Source: Allobosea sp. LC85 (lineage in GTDB: Bacteria; Pseudomonadota; Alphaproteobacteria; Rhizobiales; Beijerinckiaceae). Taken from it: a stretch of 64,000 bases of DNA. Position numbers and translations under genes: made by a program. Shown here piece after piece: positions 1 through 11,267 of this stretch (its first letter is position 1; each line of letters starts with the position of its first letter). The DNA lies in the NCBI RefSeq assembly GCF_000735605.1, contig NZ_JPKG01000029.1, positions 1 to 64,000 of the forward strand. The letters are read 5' to 3'. The notes under the pieces were generated by a model. That model made no database searches. It was not told the origin of the DNA and was given only the letters and a program-made list of their open reading frames with translations.

Positions 1-2644
<2,644 letters not shown>

Positions 2645-2830
2645 GGCGGCAATATGGGGCGAAACCGGTCCAGGCGCGAGGGGTAAGCGATCGCAGCAGG
2701 CGGATAGCTGACAGCAGGTGACAGGAGCACGCGGTGCCGTGCGCGCTCGAATTGAAGCGGTCTCGGAGCGGGCGCGATGCAGGTCCAGGCCCTCATCGCG
2801 CGCCTGCGCTTGTCGAAGCAGAAGCGAGGC

Positions 2831-3247
2831 TTATCCGCGGGACTTGGTCCCGCCGCGGGCGCGGAACGTATTCAGGGCCACCGCTGCCTGGATGAGAGCC
2901 TTCAATGCCTCCTCGTCGATCGCCTCGCCCTCATGAACGTCGATGGCACGCCTCGTGTTGCCGTCGAGGCTGGAATTGAAGAGGCCGGACGGGTCGTCAA
3001 GCGAAGCCCCCTTGGCAAAGGTCAGCTTGACGACGCTCTTGTAGGTCTCGCCGGTGCAGATCATTCCGTCGTGCGACCACACCGGAACCCCTCGCCACTT
3101 CCACTCCTCGACCACCTCGGGATCGGCTTGCTTGATCCATGCGCGGAGTTGGGAGAGCATCTTGCCCCGCCAGTCGCCGAGTTCCCTGATCCGCTCGTCG
3201 ATCATTTGGGATGGGGCGTTTTCGTTCTGAGGCTCGCTCTGGCTCAT
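2831..3247 (-). CDS. DUF1801 (YdhG-like) domain protein
   Basis: Small soluble protein of 138 residues. The block EEWKWRGVPVWSHDGMICTG followed by YKSVVKLTFAKGA is characteristic of DUF1801, an alpha/beta fold related to iron-chaperone-like YdhG proteins; its biochemical role is not established. No signal peptide or membrane segment. The C-terminus ends in a basic stretch (RARGGTKSRG). It is transcribed in the same direction as uvrB with ~185 nt between them, and divergently from the greA-like gene. The longer minus-strand reading frame beginning near 3981 overlaps the greA-like gene and the tandem repeat and is not supported. Confidence 0.8.
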   Translation of the reverse strand: MSQSEPQNENAPSQMIDERIRELGDWRGKMLSQLRAWIKQADPEVVEEWKWRGVPVWSHDGMICTGETYKSVVKLTFAKGASLDDPSGLFNSSLDGNTRRAIDVHEGEAIDEEALKALIQAAVALNTFRARGGTKSRG

Positions 3248-3264
3248 GATATTCCTTTCCCTCG

Positions 3265-3329
3265 ATGCCTTTTATGTGCTGGGCCAAGGATGCCTTTTAT
3301 GTGCTGGGCCAAGTATGTGCTGGGCCAAG
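3265..3329. repeat. 25-bp tandem repeat, 2.6 copies
   Basis: A unit beginning ATGCCTTTTATGTGCTGG occurs at 3265-3289 and again at 3290-3313, followed by a truncated copy (TATGTGCTGGGCCAAG) at 3314-3329. The array lies just upstream of the DUF1801 start, in the 374-nt gap (3248-3621) between divergent genes. Apart from this repeat and unspecified promoter sequence I see nothing else in the gap. Confidence 0.85.
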
Positions 3330-3621
3330 CCGAACACGGAAGACTGCTTGTGAAAACCCCTCCCGCGGGACGGGCGCAGGCCCAGCGGCGGCTCCGAAGG
3401 TGCGGCCCTTGATGATGCGGCCCTCGATGGTGCGGCCGGGCGCGTGGGTGTAGACTATAAAGGTCTTGTCTTCGGCGGTGCCTGATCCCCATCTCCAGGA
3501 TATCGCTGTTCCAGGTTCCAGCACCGGCTTGGCGCTGCATCGCACGCAGTCGTGAGGACGTAACGCTGAAAGATGCGGTCCGATTCGCCGGATTCGCAGA
3601 GATCAATGGGAGGACGCCAGA

Positions 3622-4089
3622 ATGACTCGCGCCTTCGTCAAGGAAGCCGAGGAGAGAGGTACCCTGGACGAGCTGCCGGACCGGCCAGTCTCGCCTCACC
3701 CGAACCTCGTGACGCCTGAGGGTCTCGCGCAGATCGAGTCTCAGCTGGCGCGCTGGCATGACGAACACGCAGCCGCGCTGGCCGGCGGAGACCGCACCGA
3801 AATCGCCCAGACACGGCGCGAGTTCCGCTACTGGACCGCGCGGCGCGCCAGCGCCAAGCTTGCCCCTGCGCAGGAAAGGCACGACATCATCCGCTTCGGC
3901 TCGACGGTGACGATCCGCCGGGCCGACGGACGCGAGCAGAGCTGGCGGCTGGTCGGTGAGGACGAGGCCGATCCGGCGCACGGGACGCTGCCTTATGTCG
4001 CGCCGTTGGCGAACGCGCTGATGGGCAAGGGCATCGGCGAGAGCGTCAGCGTCGGCACTGAGGCGGTCGAGATCATCGCGATCGCCTGA
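3622..4089 (+). CDS. GreA/GreB-family transcription elongation factor
   Basis: 155 residues. The start MTRAFVKE resembles GreB, and the C-terminal half has the FKBP-like Gre domain: FGSTVTIRRADG, WRLVGEDEADPAHGTLPYVAPLANALMGKGIGESV, ending in VEIIAIA. Gre factors bind in the RNA polymerase secondary channel and stimulate cleavage of backtracked transcripts. The N-terminal helical region (about 30-85) is shorter and more Arg-rich than in classical GreA, so this may be a paralogue rather than the housekeeping factor. The gene is convergent with the flavoprotein gene; its stop codon forms the loop of a 9-bp hairpin. Confidence 0.85.
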   Translation: MTRAFVKEAEERGTLDELPDRPVSPHPNLVTPEGLAQIESQLARWHDEHAAALAGGDRTEIAQTRREFRYWTARRASAKLAPAQERHDIIRFGSTVTIRRADGREQSWRLVGEDEADPAHGTLPYVAPLANALMGKGIGESVSVGTEAVEIIAIA

Positions 4090-4098
4090 GGCGATCGC
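4078..4098. terminator. Bidirectional hairpin between convergent genes
   Basis: Perfect 9-bp inverted repeat GCGATCGCC / GGCGATCGC with a 3-nt loop that is the TGA stop codon of the gre-like gene. The flavoprotein gene stops immediately beyond at 4099. No T-tract follows on either strand, so terminator function is inferred from position only. Confidence 0.5.
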
Positions 4099-5316
4099 TC
4101 AGCTCTCCGCAAGCCAGGCCTGGATTCCTGCCGCAGCCGCAACCCCGGTCGCGAAGCAGGCCTGCAGCAGATAGCCGCCGGTCGGCGCCTCCCAATCCAG
4201 CATCTCGCCGGCGACAAAGGTGCCGGGCAGGCGTTTCAGCATGAAATCCTCGTCGATCTCGGCAGCGGCGACGCCACCGGCGGTGGAGATCGCCCGCTCG
4301 ATCGGCCTGAGACCGGTCAGCACCAGGGGCGCGGCCTTGATCAGTGCGGCAAGCCTTTCCGGGTCTTCGGGGAGCGGCCCCTTCGCGGCTTCGCGCAGCA
4401 GCGCGATCGCCGGGGGAGCAAGACCTGCGGCCTTGCGCAGATGGTTGCTCAGCGTCTCGCCCTTGCGGCGATGCGCGAGGCGCTGGGCCAGCGCCGCCGC
4501 CTCGTGATCTGGCCGCAGATCGATGCTGATGCCCGCCCTGCCCTCGCGCAGGATCGTCTCGCGGATCGGGGCAGAGAGTGCGTAGACCGCGCCGCCCTCA
4601 AGGCCCGTCGCATCGATCAGCGCCTCGCCGGGCACGGATTGGCCGCCGAAGCTCAGGACGATGCGTTTCAGCGGTGCGCCGGCAAAGCGCTCGCGCATGG
4701 TCTGCGACCAATCGACCGTGAAGCCGCCATTGGCCGGGCGCAAGGGTGCAATCGCTACGCCGCGCGCGGCCAGCAAGGGCGCCCAGCCACCGTCGGACCC
4801 CAGCCGCGGCCAGCTCGCGCCACCGAGCGCGAGCAGCGTCGCATCGGGCCTGGCCTCGGTATCGGCACCATCGCGGTTCCGGAACATCAAGGCGCCCTCC
4901 TCGCTCCAGCCGGTCCAGCGATGGCCGGGTGCGAAGGCGACGCCGAGACCTTCGAGCCGGCGCAGCCAGGCGCGCAGCAAGGGCGAGGCCTTCATGGCGC
5001 GAGGGAAGACGCGTCCGCTGCTGCCGACGAATGTGTCCTGCCCGAGCGCATCGGCCCAGTCGCGCAGGGCTTGCGGCGGGAAGGCGCGGACGGCCGGCTC
5101 GAGCCAGGCCTGCGCATCGCGATAGCGAAGCAGGAAGCTGTCGAGCGGCTCGGAATGGGTGAGGTTCAACCCGCCGCGCCCGGCCAGCAGGAATTTGCGC
5201 GCCGGCGAAGGCATGCGCTCGTAGATCGTGACGGCTTCCCCGGCTGCGGCAAGGCGCTCGGCGGCGATCAGTCCGGAGGGCCCCGCTCCAATGATGGCGA
5301 TGTGATGTGCCGGCAT
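4099..5316 (-). CDS. HI0933/BaiN-type flavoprotein (TIGR03862-like)
   Basis: FAD/NAD(P)-dependent oxidoreductase of the HI0933-like family, 405 residues; the physiological substrate is unknown. The ATG at 5316 is chosen because the dinucleotide-binding motif IAIIGAGPSGLIAAERL then falls at the N-terminus, followed by YERMPSPARKFLLAGRGGLN, a conserved family block. Further support: the RLGSDGGWAPLL region, and a C-terminal TAGGVAAAEID segment followed by LDWEAPTGGYLLQACFATG, the second FAD-contact region. The 60 codons upstream of 5316 in the same frame look non-coding. Convergent with the gre-like gene and divergent from ynfA. Confidence 0.88.
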   Translation of the reverse strand: MPAHHIAIIGAGPSGLIAAERLAAAGEAVTIYERMPSPARKFLLAGRGGLNLTHSEPLDSFLLRYRDAQAWLEPAVRAFPPQALRDWADALGQDTFVGSSGRVFPRAMKASPLLRAWLRRLEGLGVAFAPGHRWTGWSEEGALMFRNRDGADTEARPDATLLALGGASWPRLGSDGGWAPLLAARGVAIAPLRPANGGFTVDWSQTMRERFAGAPLKRIVLSFGGQSVPGEALIDATGLEGGAVYALSAPIRETILREGRAGISIDLRPDHEAAALAQRLAHRRKGETLSNHLRKAAGLAPPAIALLREAAKGPLPEDPERLAALIKAAPLVLTGLRPIERAISTAGGVAAAEIDEDFMLKRLPGTFVAGEMLDWEAPTGGYLLQACFATGVAAAAGIQAWLAES

Positions 5317-5390
5317 CGCTCCGGCTTGCCGTCCGCGCGCCCTGCGGTCAAGGGTGATCCGCGCCCAAGGGCCAGCGACAGGGACGAACC

Positions 5391-5711
5391 ATGCCGACGA
5401 TCGCCGCCTATCTCGGCGCAGCCATTCTCGAAATCGCCGGCTGTTTCGCGTTCTGGGGCTGGCTCCGGCTCGGCAAGCCGGTCTGGTGGCTCGCACCCGG
5501 ACTGATTTCGCTCGCCCTGTTCGCCTGGCTGCTGACGCTGGCGGAGAGCGCGGCCGCCGGACGCGCCTATGCCGCCTATGGCGGCGTCTATATCGCCAGT
5601 TCGCTGGTCTGGCTCTGGACCGTCGAAGGCTTTCGCCCCGACCGCTGGGACGTTGCCGGCGGGCTGATCTGCCTCGCCGGCGCGGCGCTCATCATCGCAG
5701 GACCGCGCTAA
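5391..5711 (+). CDS. YnfA/UPF0060 family small membrane protein
   Basis: 106 residues with four predicted membrane helices: [53 protein letters not shown] and a C-terminal [17 protein letters not shown]. The motifs [21 protein letters not shown] and EGFRPDRWD are diagnostic of UPF0060 (YnfA), a family with the SMR multidrug transporter fold. Inner membrane; substrate not established. A 98-bp two-hairpin repeat begins 2 nt after the stop codon. Confidence 0.92.
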   Translation: MPTIAAYLGAAILEIAGCFAFWGWLRLGKPVWWLAPGLISLALFAWLLTLAESAAAGRAYAAYGGVYIASSLVWLWTVEGFRPDRWDVAGGLICLAGAALIIAGPR

Positions 5712-5712
5712 A

Positions 5713-5810
5713 CATCGGCCCGAAAAGTGGATTGCGGTTTTCGGGAAAGCCGATGCGAACATAGAAGGGTAGATCATCGGGCCGGATTCGATATCCGGCC
5801 CGATGATCTA
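5713..5810 (-). repeat. Two-hairpin intergenic repeat, copy 1
   Basis: 98-bp element, read on the minus strand. It begins with a perfect 18-bp inverted repeat (TAGATCATCGGGCCGGAT, arms 5770-5787 and 5793-5810, 5-nt loop). A second imperfect hairpin follows, with arms GCATCGG/CCGATG and CCCGAAAA/TTTTCGGG around CCGCAATCCA. An element of the same length and nearly the same sequence lies at 19770-19867. It fills the space between the convergent ynfA and phoB stops and could end transcription of both. Confidence 0.9.
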
Positions 5811-5814
5811 AGCC

Positions 5815-6513
5815 TCAGCTCCGCGCAAAGGTCTCGTCGAAGGCGTAGCCGGCGCCACGAACGGTCCGCAGCGGATCCTTGGCGTTGTCGGGCGTGATCG
5901 CCTTGCGCAGCCGGCCGACATGGACGTCGACGGTGCGCTCGTCGATATAGACGTCGCGGCCCCAGACAGCGTCGAGCAGTTGGGCGCGGGAATAGACCCG
6001 ACCCGGCGCCTGCATCAGGAACTCGAGCAGGCGGAACTCGGTCGGGCCGAGATGCAGCTCGCTCCCTGAGCGGCGGACGCGGCGGGTGGTGCGGTCGAGC
6101 TCGAGATCGCCTGCCGCCAGCAGGCCGGCGACATGCCCCGGCTTGGCGCGGCGCAGCAGCGCCTGGATGCGCGCGATCAGCTCGGGCAGCGAGAACGGCT
6201 TTACGACATAATCATCGGCACCGGTGGCGAGGCCGCGCACGCGCTCGGTCTCCTCGCCGCGGGCGGTGAGCATGATGATCGGTACCCGCTCGGTATCGCG
6301 ACGAGTCCGCAACCGCCGGCAGAGCTCGATGCCGGAGAGGCCCGGCAGCATCCAGTCGAGCAGCACGAGATCCGGCGTATGATCGCGCAGATGCAGTTCG
6401 GCGTCGTCACCGCGCGCGACGCTGTCGACCTCGAAGCCCTCGGCCTCGAGATTGTAGCGCAGCAGCAGGGTCAGCGGCTCTTCGTCCTCAACGATCAGGA
6501 TACGTGCGGGCAT
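5815..6513 (-). CDS. phoB: Phosphate regulon response regulator PhoB
   Basis: OmpR/PhoB-type response regulator, 232 residues. Receiver domain 1-120 with acidic pocket E9/D10/E11, phospho-acceptor D53 in LVLLDWMLPGLSG, T83 (MLTARGEE) and K106 region (DDYVVKPFSLPEL). Winged-helix domain ~130-230 with LTRAQLL-like YSRAQLLDAVWG and ERTVDVHVGRLRKAI recognition helix. When phosphorylated by PhoR it binds Pho boxes such as the one at 11211-11230. It is the last gene of the phoR-pstSCAB-phoU-phoB cluster, 33 nt after phoU, with GAGTGAGAC as ribosome site. Confidence 0.96.
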   Translation of the reverse strand: MPARILIVEDEEPLTLLLRYNLEAEGFEVDSVARGDDAELHLRDHTPDLVLLDWMLPGLSGIELCRRLRTRRDTERVPIIMLTARGEETERVRGLATGADDYVVKPFSLPELIARIQALLRRAKPGHVAGLLAAGDLELDRTTRRVRRSGSELHLGPTEFRLLEFLMQAPGRVYSRAQLLDAVWGRDVYIDERTVDVHVGRLRKAITPDNAKDPLRTVRGAGYAFDETFARS

Positions 6514-6546
6514 GTCTCACTCGGTCCCAAAGGTGTCGGGCGCCGG

Positions 6547-7266
6547 TCACTCACCGGTGGCGGCGTCCAGAAGGATGTTGGTGGTGTCGAGCTTGGGACG
6601 GGCTGCGTCCAAGGCTTCGCCCGTGACGAGATAGTGAATCGTCTCGGCGATGTTGGTGGTGTGGTCGCCGATGCGCTCGACGTTCTTGGCGCAGAACAGG
6701 AGATGCGTACAGAAAGTGATATTGCGCGGATCTTCCATCATGTAGGTGAGCAGCTCGCGGAAGAGCGAGGTATAGAGCGCGTCGATCTCGTCATCGCGGC
6801 GCCAGACCTCCATGGCCTTCTGCTCGTTGCTGACGGCGTAGGCGTCGAGCACGTCCTTGAGCTGGGCCTGGACCAGGCGGCTCATATGCTCGAGGCCGAC
6901 GACCGCGCGCGACGGCGGCTGGAACTGGCTGGAGATGGCGACCGCGCGTTTGGCGATATTCTTGGCCAGATCGCCGACGCGCTCGATATCGGCGGCGATG
7001 CGGATGGCGGAGATCAGCTCGCGCAGGTCGTTGGCGAGCGGCTGGCGCCGGGCGATGGTGAGCACCGCCTTCTCCTCGACCTCGCGCTGCAGGTTGTCGA
7101 GGCGCTGGTCGGCGCTGATGACCTTCTGTGCCAACCCGGTATCGCGGCGCACCAGGGCAACCGTCGAATCGCCGAGCATGCGCTCCGACATGCCCCCCAT
7201 CTCGGCAAGGCTGCGGCGGATCCCCTCGAGATCGGCGTCATATGAGCGGACGATGTGATCAGTCAT
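6547..7266 (-). CDS. phoU: Phosphate transport regulator PhoU
   Basis: 239 residues, all-helical, two PhoU repeats. The conserved blocks are IRRSLAEMGGMSERMLGDS near the N-terminus, RVGDLAKNIAKRAVAI (repeat 1) and ERIGDHTTNIAETIHYLVTG (repeat 2), the E/D-rich metal-binding signatures of the family. PhoU links the PstSCAB transporter to PhoR and keeps the regulon off when phosphate is plentiful. Start at 7266 follows a good ribosome site (AAAGGACATGCCGCG). It sits 48 nt downstream of pstB, as in most pst operons. Confidence 0.96.
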   Translation of the reverse strand: MTDHIVRSYDADLEGIRRSLAEMGGMSERMLGDSTVALVRRDTGLAQKVISADQRLDNLQREVEEKAVLTIARRQPLANDLRELISAIRIAADIERVGDLAKNIAKRAVAISSQFQPPSRAVVGLEHMSRLVQAQLKDVLDAYAVSNEQKAMEVWRRDDEIDALYTSLFRELLTYMMEDPRNITFCTHLLFCAKNVERIGDHTTNIAETIHYLVTGEALDAARPKLDTTNILLDAATGE

Positions 7267-7314
7267 CGCGGCATGTCCTTTGTCGGCAAAGCAGTTGGAA
7301 GGCTGGGCGCCGGA

Positions 7315-8115
7315 TCAGCCGAAGCGGCCGGTGACGTAGTCCTGCGTCTGCTTCTTGTGCGGGTTCATGAAGATGGTGTTGGTGGCGTCGAATTCGATCA
7401 CCTCACCGAGATACATGAAGGCGGTGTACTGCGAGATGCGCGCCGCCTGCTGCATGTTGTGGGTGACGATGACGATGGTGAAGTCGGTCTTGAGCTGCTC
7501 GAGCAGGTCCTCGATCTTGCCGGTCGAGATCGGATCGAGCGCCGAGGTCGGCTCGTCGAACAGGATCACTTCCGGCTTCTGGGCAATGGTGCGCGCAATG
7601 CAGAGGCGCTGCTGCTGGCCGCCGGACAAGCCCATGCCGGAGGTCCTGAGCTTGTCCTTGACCTCGTCCCAGAGCGCGGAGCGGCGCAGCGCGCCTTCGA
7701 CGCGGTCATCGAGCTCGGACTTGGGCGGCTTCTCGTAGAGACGGATGCCGAATGCGACATTGTCGTAGATCGACATCGGGAAGGGCGTCGGCTTCTGGAA
7801 CACCATCCCGATCCGCGAGCGCAGCTCGTTCACATCGATATCGTTGCTGATGATGTTGCGGCCATCGAGCAGGATCTCGCCGGTGGCGCGCTGCTCCGGA
7901 TAGAGCGAATAGATGCGGTTGAAGATGCGCAGCAGGGTCGACTTGCCGCAGCCCGACGGGCCGATCAGGGCCGTGACGTGGCGGTCCCGGAAGTCGAGAT
8001 TGATGTTCTTCAGCGCCTTGTGCTCGCCGTAGTAGAAATCGAGGTTCTTGACCGCGATCCGGACGGGGGCCTCGGCATCGAGCGCTTGCGGGCTCAGTTC
8101 CAGCGTCGAAAGCAT
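7315..8115 (-). CDS. pstB: Phosphate ABC transporter ATPase PstB
   Basis: 266-residue nucleotide-binding subunit energising high-affinity phosphate import. Walker [10 protein letters not shown] (about 52-60), Q-loop [20 protein letters not shown], typical of PstB, signature LSGGQQQRL, Walker [14 protein letters not shown] and the H-loop VTHNMQQA are all present. The C-terminus ends in the usual QDYVTGRFG. Ribosome site AAGGAACAAGTCG precedes the ATG at 8115. It is 44 nt downstream of pstA. Confidence 0.97.
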   Translation of the reverse strand: MLSTLELSPQALDAEAPVRIAVKNLDFYYGEHKALKNINLDFRDRHVTALIGPSGCGKSTLLRIFNRIYSLYPEQRATGEILLDGRNIISNDIDVNELRSRIGMVFQKPTPFPMSIYDNVAFGIRLYEKPPKSELDDRVEGALRRSALWDEVKDKLRTSGMGLSGGQQQRLCIARTIAQKPEVILFDEPTSALDPISTGKIEDLLEQLKTDFTIVIVTHNMQQAARISQYTAFMYLGEVIEFDATNTIFMNPHKKQTQDYVTGRFG

Positions 8116-8159
8116 CGACTTGTTCCTTTAGATCGAACGCGACGAGGGTTTAAGGCCGT

Positions 8160-9047
8160 TCATTTGCCACCCCGCACGATACGGCGGGCGAGAAGCGAGA
8201 GGCACAGGATCGAGACGGTGATGATCAGCGAACCGGCCCAGGCGAGCTGCTGCCAGTTCTCATAGGGGGCGGAGGCGAACTGATAGATCGTCACCGGCAG
8301 GTTGGAGACGCCGCCGACGAGGCTGGGCGAGAACCAGAAATTGTTATTGAGCGCGGTGAAGATCAGCGGTGCCGTCTCGCCGGCGATGCGCGCCAGGGCC
8401 AACAGGATGCCGGTGACCATGCCGGACTTCGCGGCCCGCCAGGTCACGCTGGTGATGACGACCGAAGGCGGGGCGCCGAGCGCAGCGCCGGCTTCGCGCA
8501 GCGAACTCGGCACGAGGCGCAGCATGTCCTCGGTGGTGCGCACGATGACCGGGATCGCGATGATGCCCAGCGCCACGCCGCCGGCCCAGCCGGAATAGCC
8601 ACGGAAGGGCTCGACCAGGATGACGTAGACGAAGAGGCCGATCAGGATCGACGGGGCCGAGAGCAGAATGTCGTTGATGAAACGGATCAGGTCGGCGAGC
8701 TTCGAGCCCTTGCCATATTCGGCAAGATAGGTGCCGGCGAGCACGCCCACCGGCGTCGCGACGGCGATGCCGAGGAAGGTCAGCACGATCGAGCCGACAA
8801 TGGCGTTGGCAAGGCCGCCCCCCTCGCTGCCGGGACCGGGCGTGACCTGGGTGAAGGTCGCGACGGAGAGCCCGCCGATCCCCTTCACGAGCAGCATGCC
8901 GAGAATCCAGAACAGCACGAAGATGGCGAGGAGGGTGAAGCTGGTGGCAATGATCCTCATCGCCCGATCGGCGGTGCGGCGCGCGGGACGGACGCGGCCC
9001 CAGACCTGATGAGGCGTCGCTGCGGGCGGGGTGACGGCGCTGTTCAT
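8160..9047 (-). CDS. pstA: Phosphate ABC transporter permease PstA
   Basis: Inner-membrane permease with about six helices, 295 residues from the ATG at 9047. I prefer this start because GCGGAG lies just upstream and it leaves 13 nt after the pstC stop; an alternative ATG at 9086 would overlap pstC by 26 nt. BPD-transporter features include [21 protein letters not shown], the loop [20 protein letters not shown] (EAA motif) and [18 protein letters not shown]. It forms the heterodimeric channel with PstC. Confidence 0.95.
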   Translation of the reverse strand: MNSAVTPPAATPHQVWGRVRPARRTADRAMRIIATSFTLLAIFVLFWILGMLLVKGIGGLSVATFTQVTPGPGSEGGGLANAIVGSIVLTFLGIAVATPVGVLAGTYLAEYGKGSKLADLIRFINDILLSAPSILIGLFVYVILVEPFRGYSGWAGGVALGIIAIPVIVRTTEDMLRLVPSSLREAGAALGAPPSVVITSVTWRAAKSGMVTGILLALARIAGETAPLIFTALNNNFWFSPSLVGGVSNLPVTIYQFASAPYENWQQLAWAGSLIITVSILCLSLLARRIVRGGK

Positions 9048-9060
9048 GGCCAGGCTCCGC

Positions 9061-10032
9061 TCAGAAGGACTTGACGCGCGCGACAAGGATGCGCGCGATC
9101 ACGAGGACGACGAAGGTGACGAAGAAGAGAATGCAGCCAAGCGCGATCAGCGCGTTGAGCTGCAGGCCCATCGCCTCGTTGAATTCGTTGGCGATGCGCG
9201 ACGCAATGGTCGAGCCGGGATCCATGATCGAGGCCGAAAGCCGGTTGGCATTGCCGACGACGAAGGTCACCGCCATGGTCTCGCCAAGCGCGCGGCCAAG
9301 CCCGAGCATGATGGCGCCGATGATCGAGACGCCGGCCTGCGGCACCAGCACATGGCGCACGACCTCCCAGGTCGTGGCGCCGATGCCGTAGGCGCTTTCA
9401 CGCAGCACGGACGGGATCTGCTCCAGCATGTCGCGGGTGATCGAGGCGATGAAGGGGATGATCATGAAGGCGAGGATGATGCCGGCCGTCAGGATGCCGA
9501 GGCCCGAGGGCGAGCGCGAATACAGCACGGTGCCGAGCAGCGGAATGCCTTCGACGATGTTCGAGACCGGGATCTGCACATAGGCCGCGAAGAGCGGCAC
9601 GAAGACGAAGAGCCCCCACATGCCGTAGATGATCGAGGGCACGGCGGCGAGCAGCTCGATCGTCGTCGAGACCGGGCGCTTGAACCAGGGCGGTGCAAGC
9701 TGGGTGAGGTAGACGGCGATGCCGAGCGAGAGCGGCACGCCAAGGACCAGCGCGATCAGCGCGGTCGACAAGGTGCCGACGATCGCGGGCCAGGCGCCAT
9801 ACTGTTCGTTCTGGGTGTCCCAGACGCTGGACGTGATGAAGCCGAAGCCGAATTCGCGGAAGGCAGGCCAGCCGCCGATGATCATCGAGGCGAGGATGCC
9901 TGCGAGCAGCACCAGCACGAAGAGCGCGGCGGCCCGGCTGGCATTGCGGAAGACAATGTCGAAGGTGCCCTTTGGAGTGCGGCGAATGGCGGGCGCGCCG
10001 GGCGCGGCCATCTGGTCTGTCACGGCAGCCAT
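9061..10032 (-). CDS. pstC: Phosphate ABC transporter permease PstC
   Basis: 323-residue inner-membrane permease. Helices include [20 protein letters not shown] near residue 35. Family motifs are WAAIVGTL-like [30 protein letters not shown], the EAA loop [20 protein letters not shown] and [18 protein letters not shown]. Its partner pstA follows after 13 nt. An intercistronic hairpin separates it from pstS, which would let pstS be expressed at a higher level. Confidence 0.96.
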   Translation of the reverse strand: MAAVTDQMAAPGAPAIRRTPKGTFDIVFRNASRAAALFVLVLLAGILASMIIGGWPAFREFGFGFITSSVWDTQNEQYGAWPAIVGTLSTALIALVLGVPLSLGIAVYLTQLAPPWFKRPVSTTIELLAAVPSIIYGMWGLFVFVPLFAAYVQIPVSNIVEGIPLLGTVLYSRSPSGLGILTAGIILAFMIIPFIASITRDMLEQIPSVLRESAYGIGATTWEVVRHVLVPQAGVSIIGAIMLGLGRALGETMAVTFVVGNANRLSASIMDPGSTIASRIANEFNEAMGLQLNALIALGCILFFVTFVVLVIARILVARVKSF

Positions 10033-10088
10033 CCGTGGTTACTCCGGTCGCATAAGAAGCACGAGGAAACGGGTCTTACAGTCGATGA

Positions 10089-10118
10089 ACGCGAGGCGGG
10101 AACAGACCCGCCTCGCGT
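10089..10118 (-). terminator. Intercistronic hairpin between pstS and pstC
   Basis: Perfect 12-bp inverted repeat (ACGCGAGGCGGG and its complement) with a 6-nt loop, 11 nt after the pstS stop. There is no T-run, so I read it as a partial terminator or 3'-end stabiliser rather than a full stop, in line with the usual excess of PstS over the membrane subunits. Confidence 0.6.
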
Positions 10119-10129
10119 CATGGCATGGC

Positions 10130-11155
10130 TCAGAAGATCGGCTTGCCGGCCGGGTCGGTCACGCCCTTCCAGGCGGCGCGGACCTGATCCTTGACGTTGG
10201 CCGGGAGCGGCACGTAGTCGAGGTCGAGCGCGAGCTTGTCGCCGTTCTTATAGGCCCAGTCGACGAATTTCAGCGCGGACTGCACCTCTTCCGGCTTCTC
10301 GGGCTTGGCATGCACGAGCAGGAAGGTGGCAGAGGTGATCGGCCAGGCCTCGGCGCCCTTCTGGTTGTTCAGCGAGATGCCGAAGCCGGGAGCCTCGTTC
10401 CAGTTCGCATTGGCGGCAGCGGCCTGGAAGGACTTGTCGTCCGGAGCCGGGTACTTGCCTTCGGCGTTCTCGACCAGCGCATGGGCCAGCTTGTTCTGCT
10501 TGGCATAGGCGTACTCGACATAGCCGATCGAGTTCGCGACCTGCTTGACGGAGGCCGAGACGCCCTCATTGCCCTTGCCGCCGATGCCGACCGGCCATTG
10601 CACCGCCGTGTTGGTGCCGATCTTCGACTTCCAGTCCGGCGAAACGCGCGAGAGATAGTCGGTGAAGACGAAGGTCGTTCCCGAGCCGTCCGAGCGATAG
10701 ACCGGGTTGATGTTGGCATCAGGCAGGGCCAGGCCGGCATTGATGGCGACGATCTTGGGATCGTTCCACTTCTTGATGGTGCCCTGATAGATGTCGGCGA
10801 TGATCGCGCCGGTGAGCTTCAGCTTGCCCGGCTCGACGCCCGCAATGTTGATCGCCGGAACGACGCCGCCCATGACGGTCGGGAACTGGATCAGGCCGTC
10901 CTTGGTCAGGTCCTCGCCCTTGAGCGGAGCATCGGTCGCGCCGAAGGCGACCGTCTTGGCCTTGATCTGGCGGATACCGCCGCCCGAGCCGATCGACTGA
11001 TAGTTGAGACCGATATTGGTCTCCTTCTTATAGGCCTCAGCCCATTTCGAGTAGATCGGGAAAGGGAAGGTCGCGCCCGCGCCGGTGATGTCGGCGGCCT
11101 GGGCAACGCCGGCCAAGCCGATCGTCGCAGCCGCGAGAATGAGAATTTTGCGCAT
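10130..11155 (-). CDS. pstS: Periplasmic phosphate-binding protein PstS
   Basis: 341 residues. The ATG at 11155 gives a clean Sec signal peptide (MRKILILAAATIGLAGVAQA, cleavage before ADITGAG); the 47 codons in frame upstream are promoter DNA. Phosphate-contact motifs are ITGAGATFPFPIYSKW, YQSIGSGGGIRQI, FGATDAPLK and YRSDGSGTTFVFTDYLS. The C-terminal WKGVTDPAGKPIF is also typical. It delivers inorganic phosphate to PstCA. Transcription is predicted to start from the Pho box at 11211-11230. Confidence 0.97.
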   Translation of the reverse strand: MRKILILAAATIGLAGVAQAADITGAGATFPFPIYSKWAEAYKKETNIGLNYQSIGSGGGIRQIKAKTVAFGATDAPLKGEDLTKDGLIQFPTVMGGVVPAINIAGVEPGKLKLTGAIIADIYQGTIKKWNDPKIVAINAGLALPDANINPVYRSDGSGTTFVFTDYLSRVSPDWKSKIGTNTAVQWPVGIGGKGNEGVSASVKQVANSIGYVEYAYAKQNKLAHALVENAEGKYPAPDDKSFQAAAANANWNEAPGFGISLNNQKGAEAWPITSATFLLVHAKPEKPEEVQSALKFVDWAYKNGDKLALDLDYVPLPANVKDQVRAAWKGVTDPAGKPIF

Positions 11156-11210
11156 TAGAGGAGTCCTCGTCTGGGTCGCAGTCTTTAGCAGCCCCGCTAG
11201 AACACCTTCC

Positions 11211-11230
11211 ATATGACAGACAGATGACAG
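11211..11230 (-). promoter_or_regulatory. Pho box (PhoB binding site) of the pst operon
   Basis: Read on the minus strand: CTGTCATCTGTCTGTCATAT, two CTGTCAT heptamers in the standard 11-bp direct-repeat spacing, 56 nt upstream of the pstS start and 38 nt after the phoR stop. Matches the known PhoB consensus almost exactly. Confidence 0.9.
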
Positions 11231-11231
11231 A

Positions 11232-11267
11232 CCGTCACGTTCGCCGTCACATTCGCCGTCACATGGG
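11232..11267 (-). repeat. 12-bp direct repeats upstream of the Pho box
   Basis: Three copies of a 12-bp unit (plus-strand CCGTCACRTTCG, the third diverging to CCGTCACATGGG) begin at 11232, 11244 and 11256, adjoining the Pho box and reaching to the phoR stop. On the minus strand they read GTGACGGCGAAY. The period is 12, not 11 as in a Pho box, so their role is open. Confidence 0.7.

Noticed and set aside
2645..2830. LexA (SOS) box before uvrB
   Set aside because: No GTTC-N7-GTTC or its complement seen in the upstream region.
3244..3981. 245-codon minus-strand frame between DUF1801 and the gre-like gene
   Set aside because: Overlaps the gre-like gene on the other strand and the tandem repeat, has no recognisable domain, and its composition is that of an antisense shadow.
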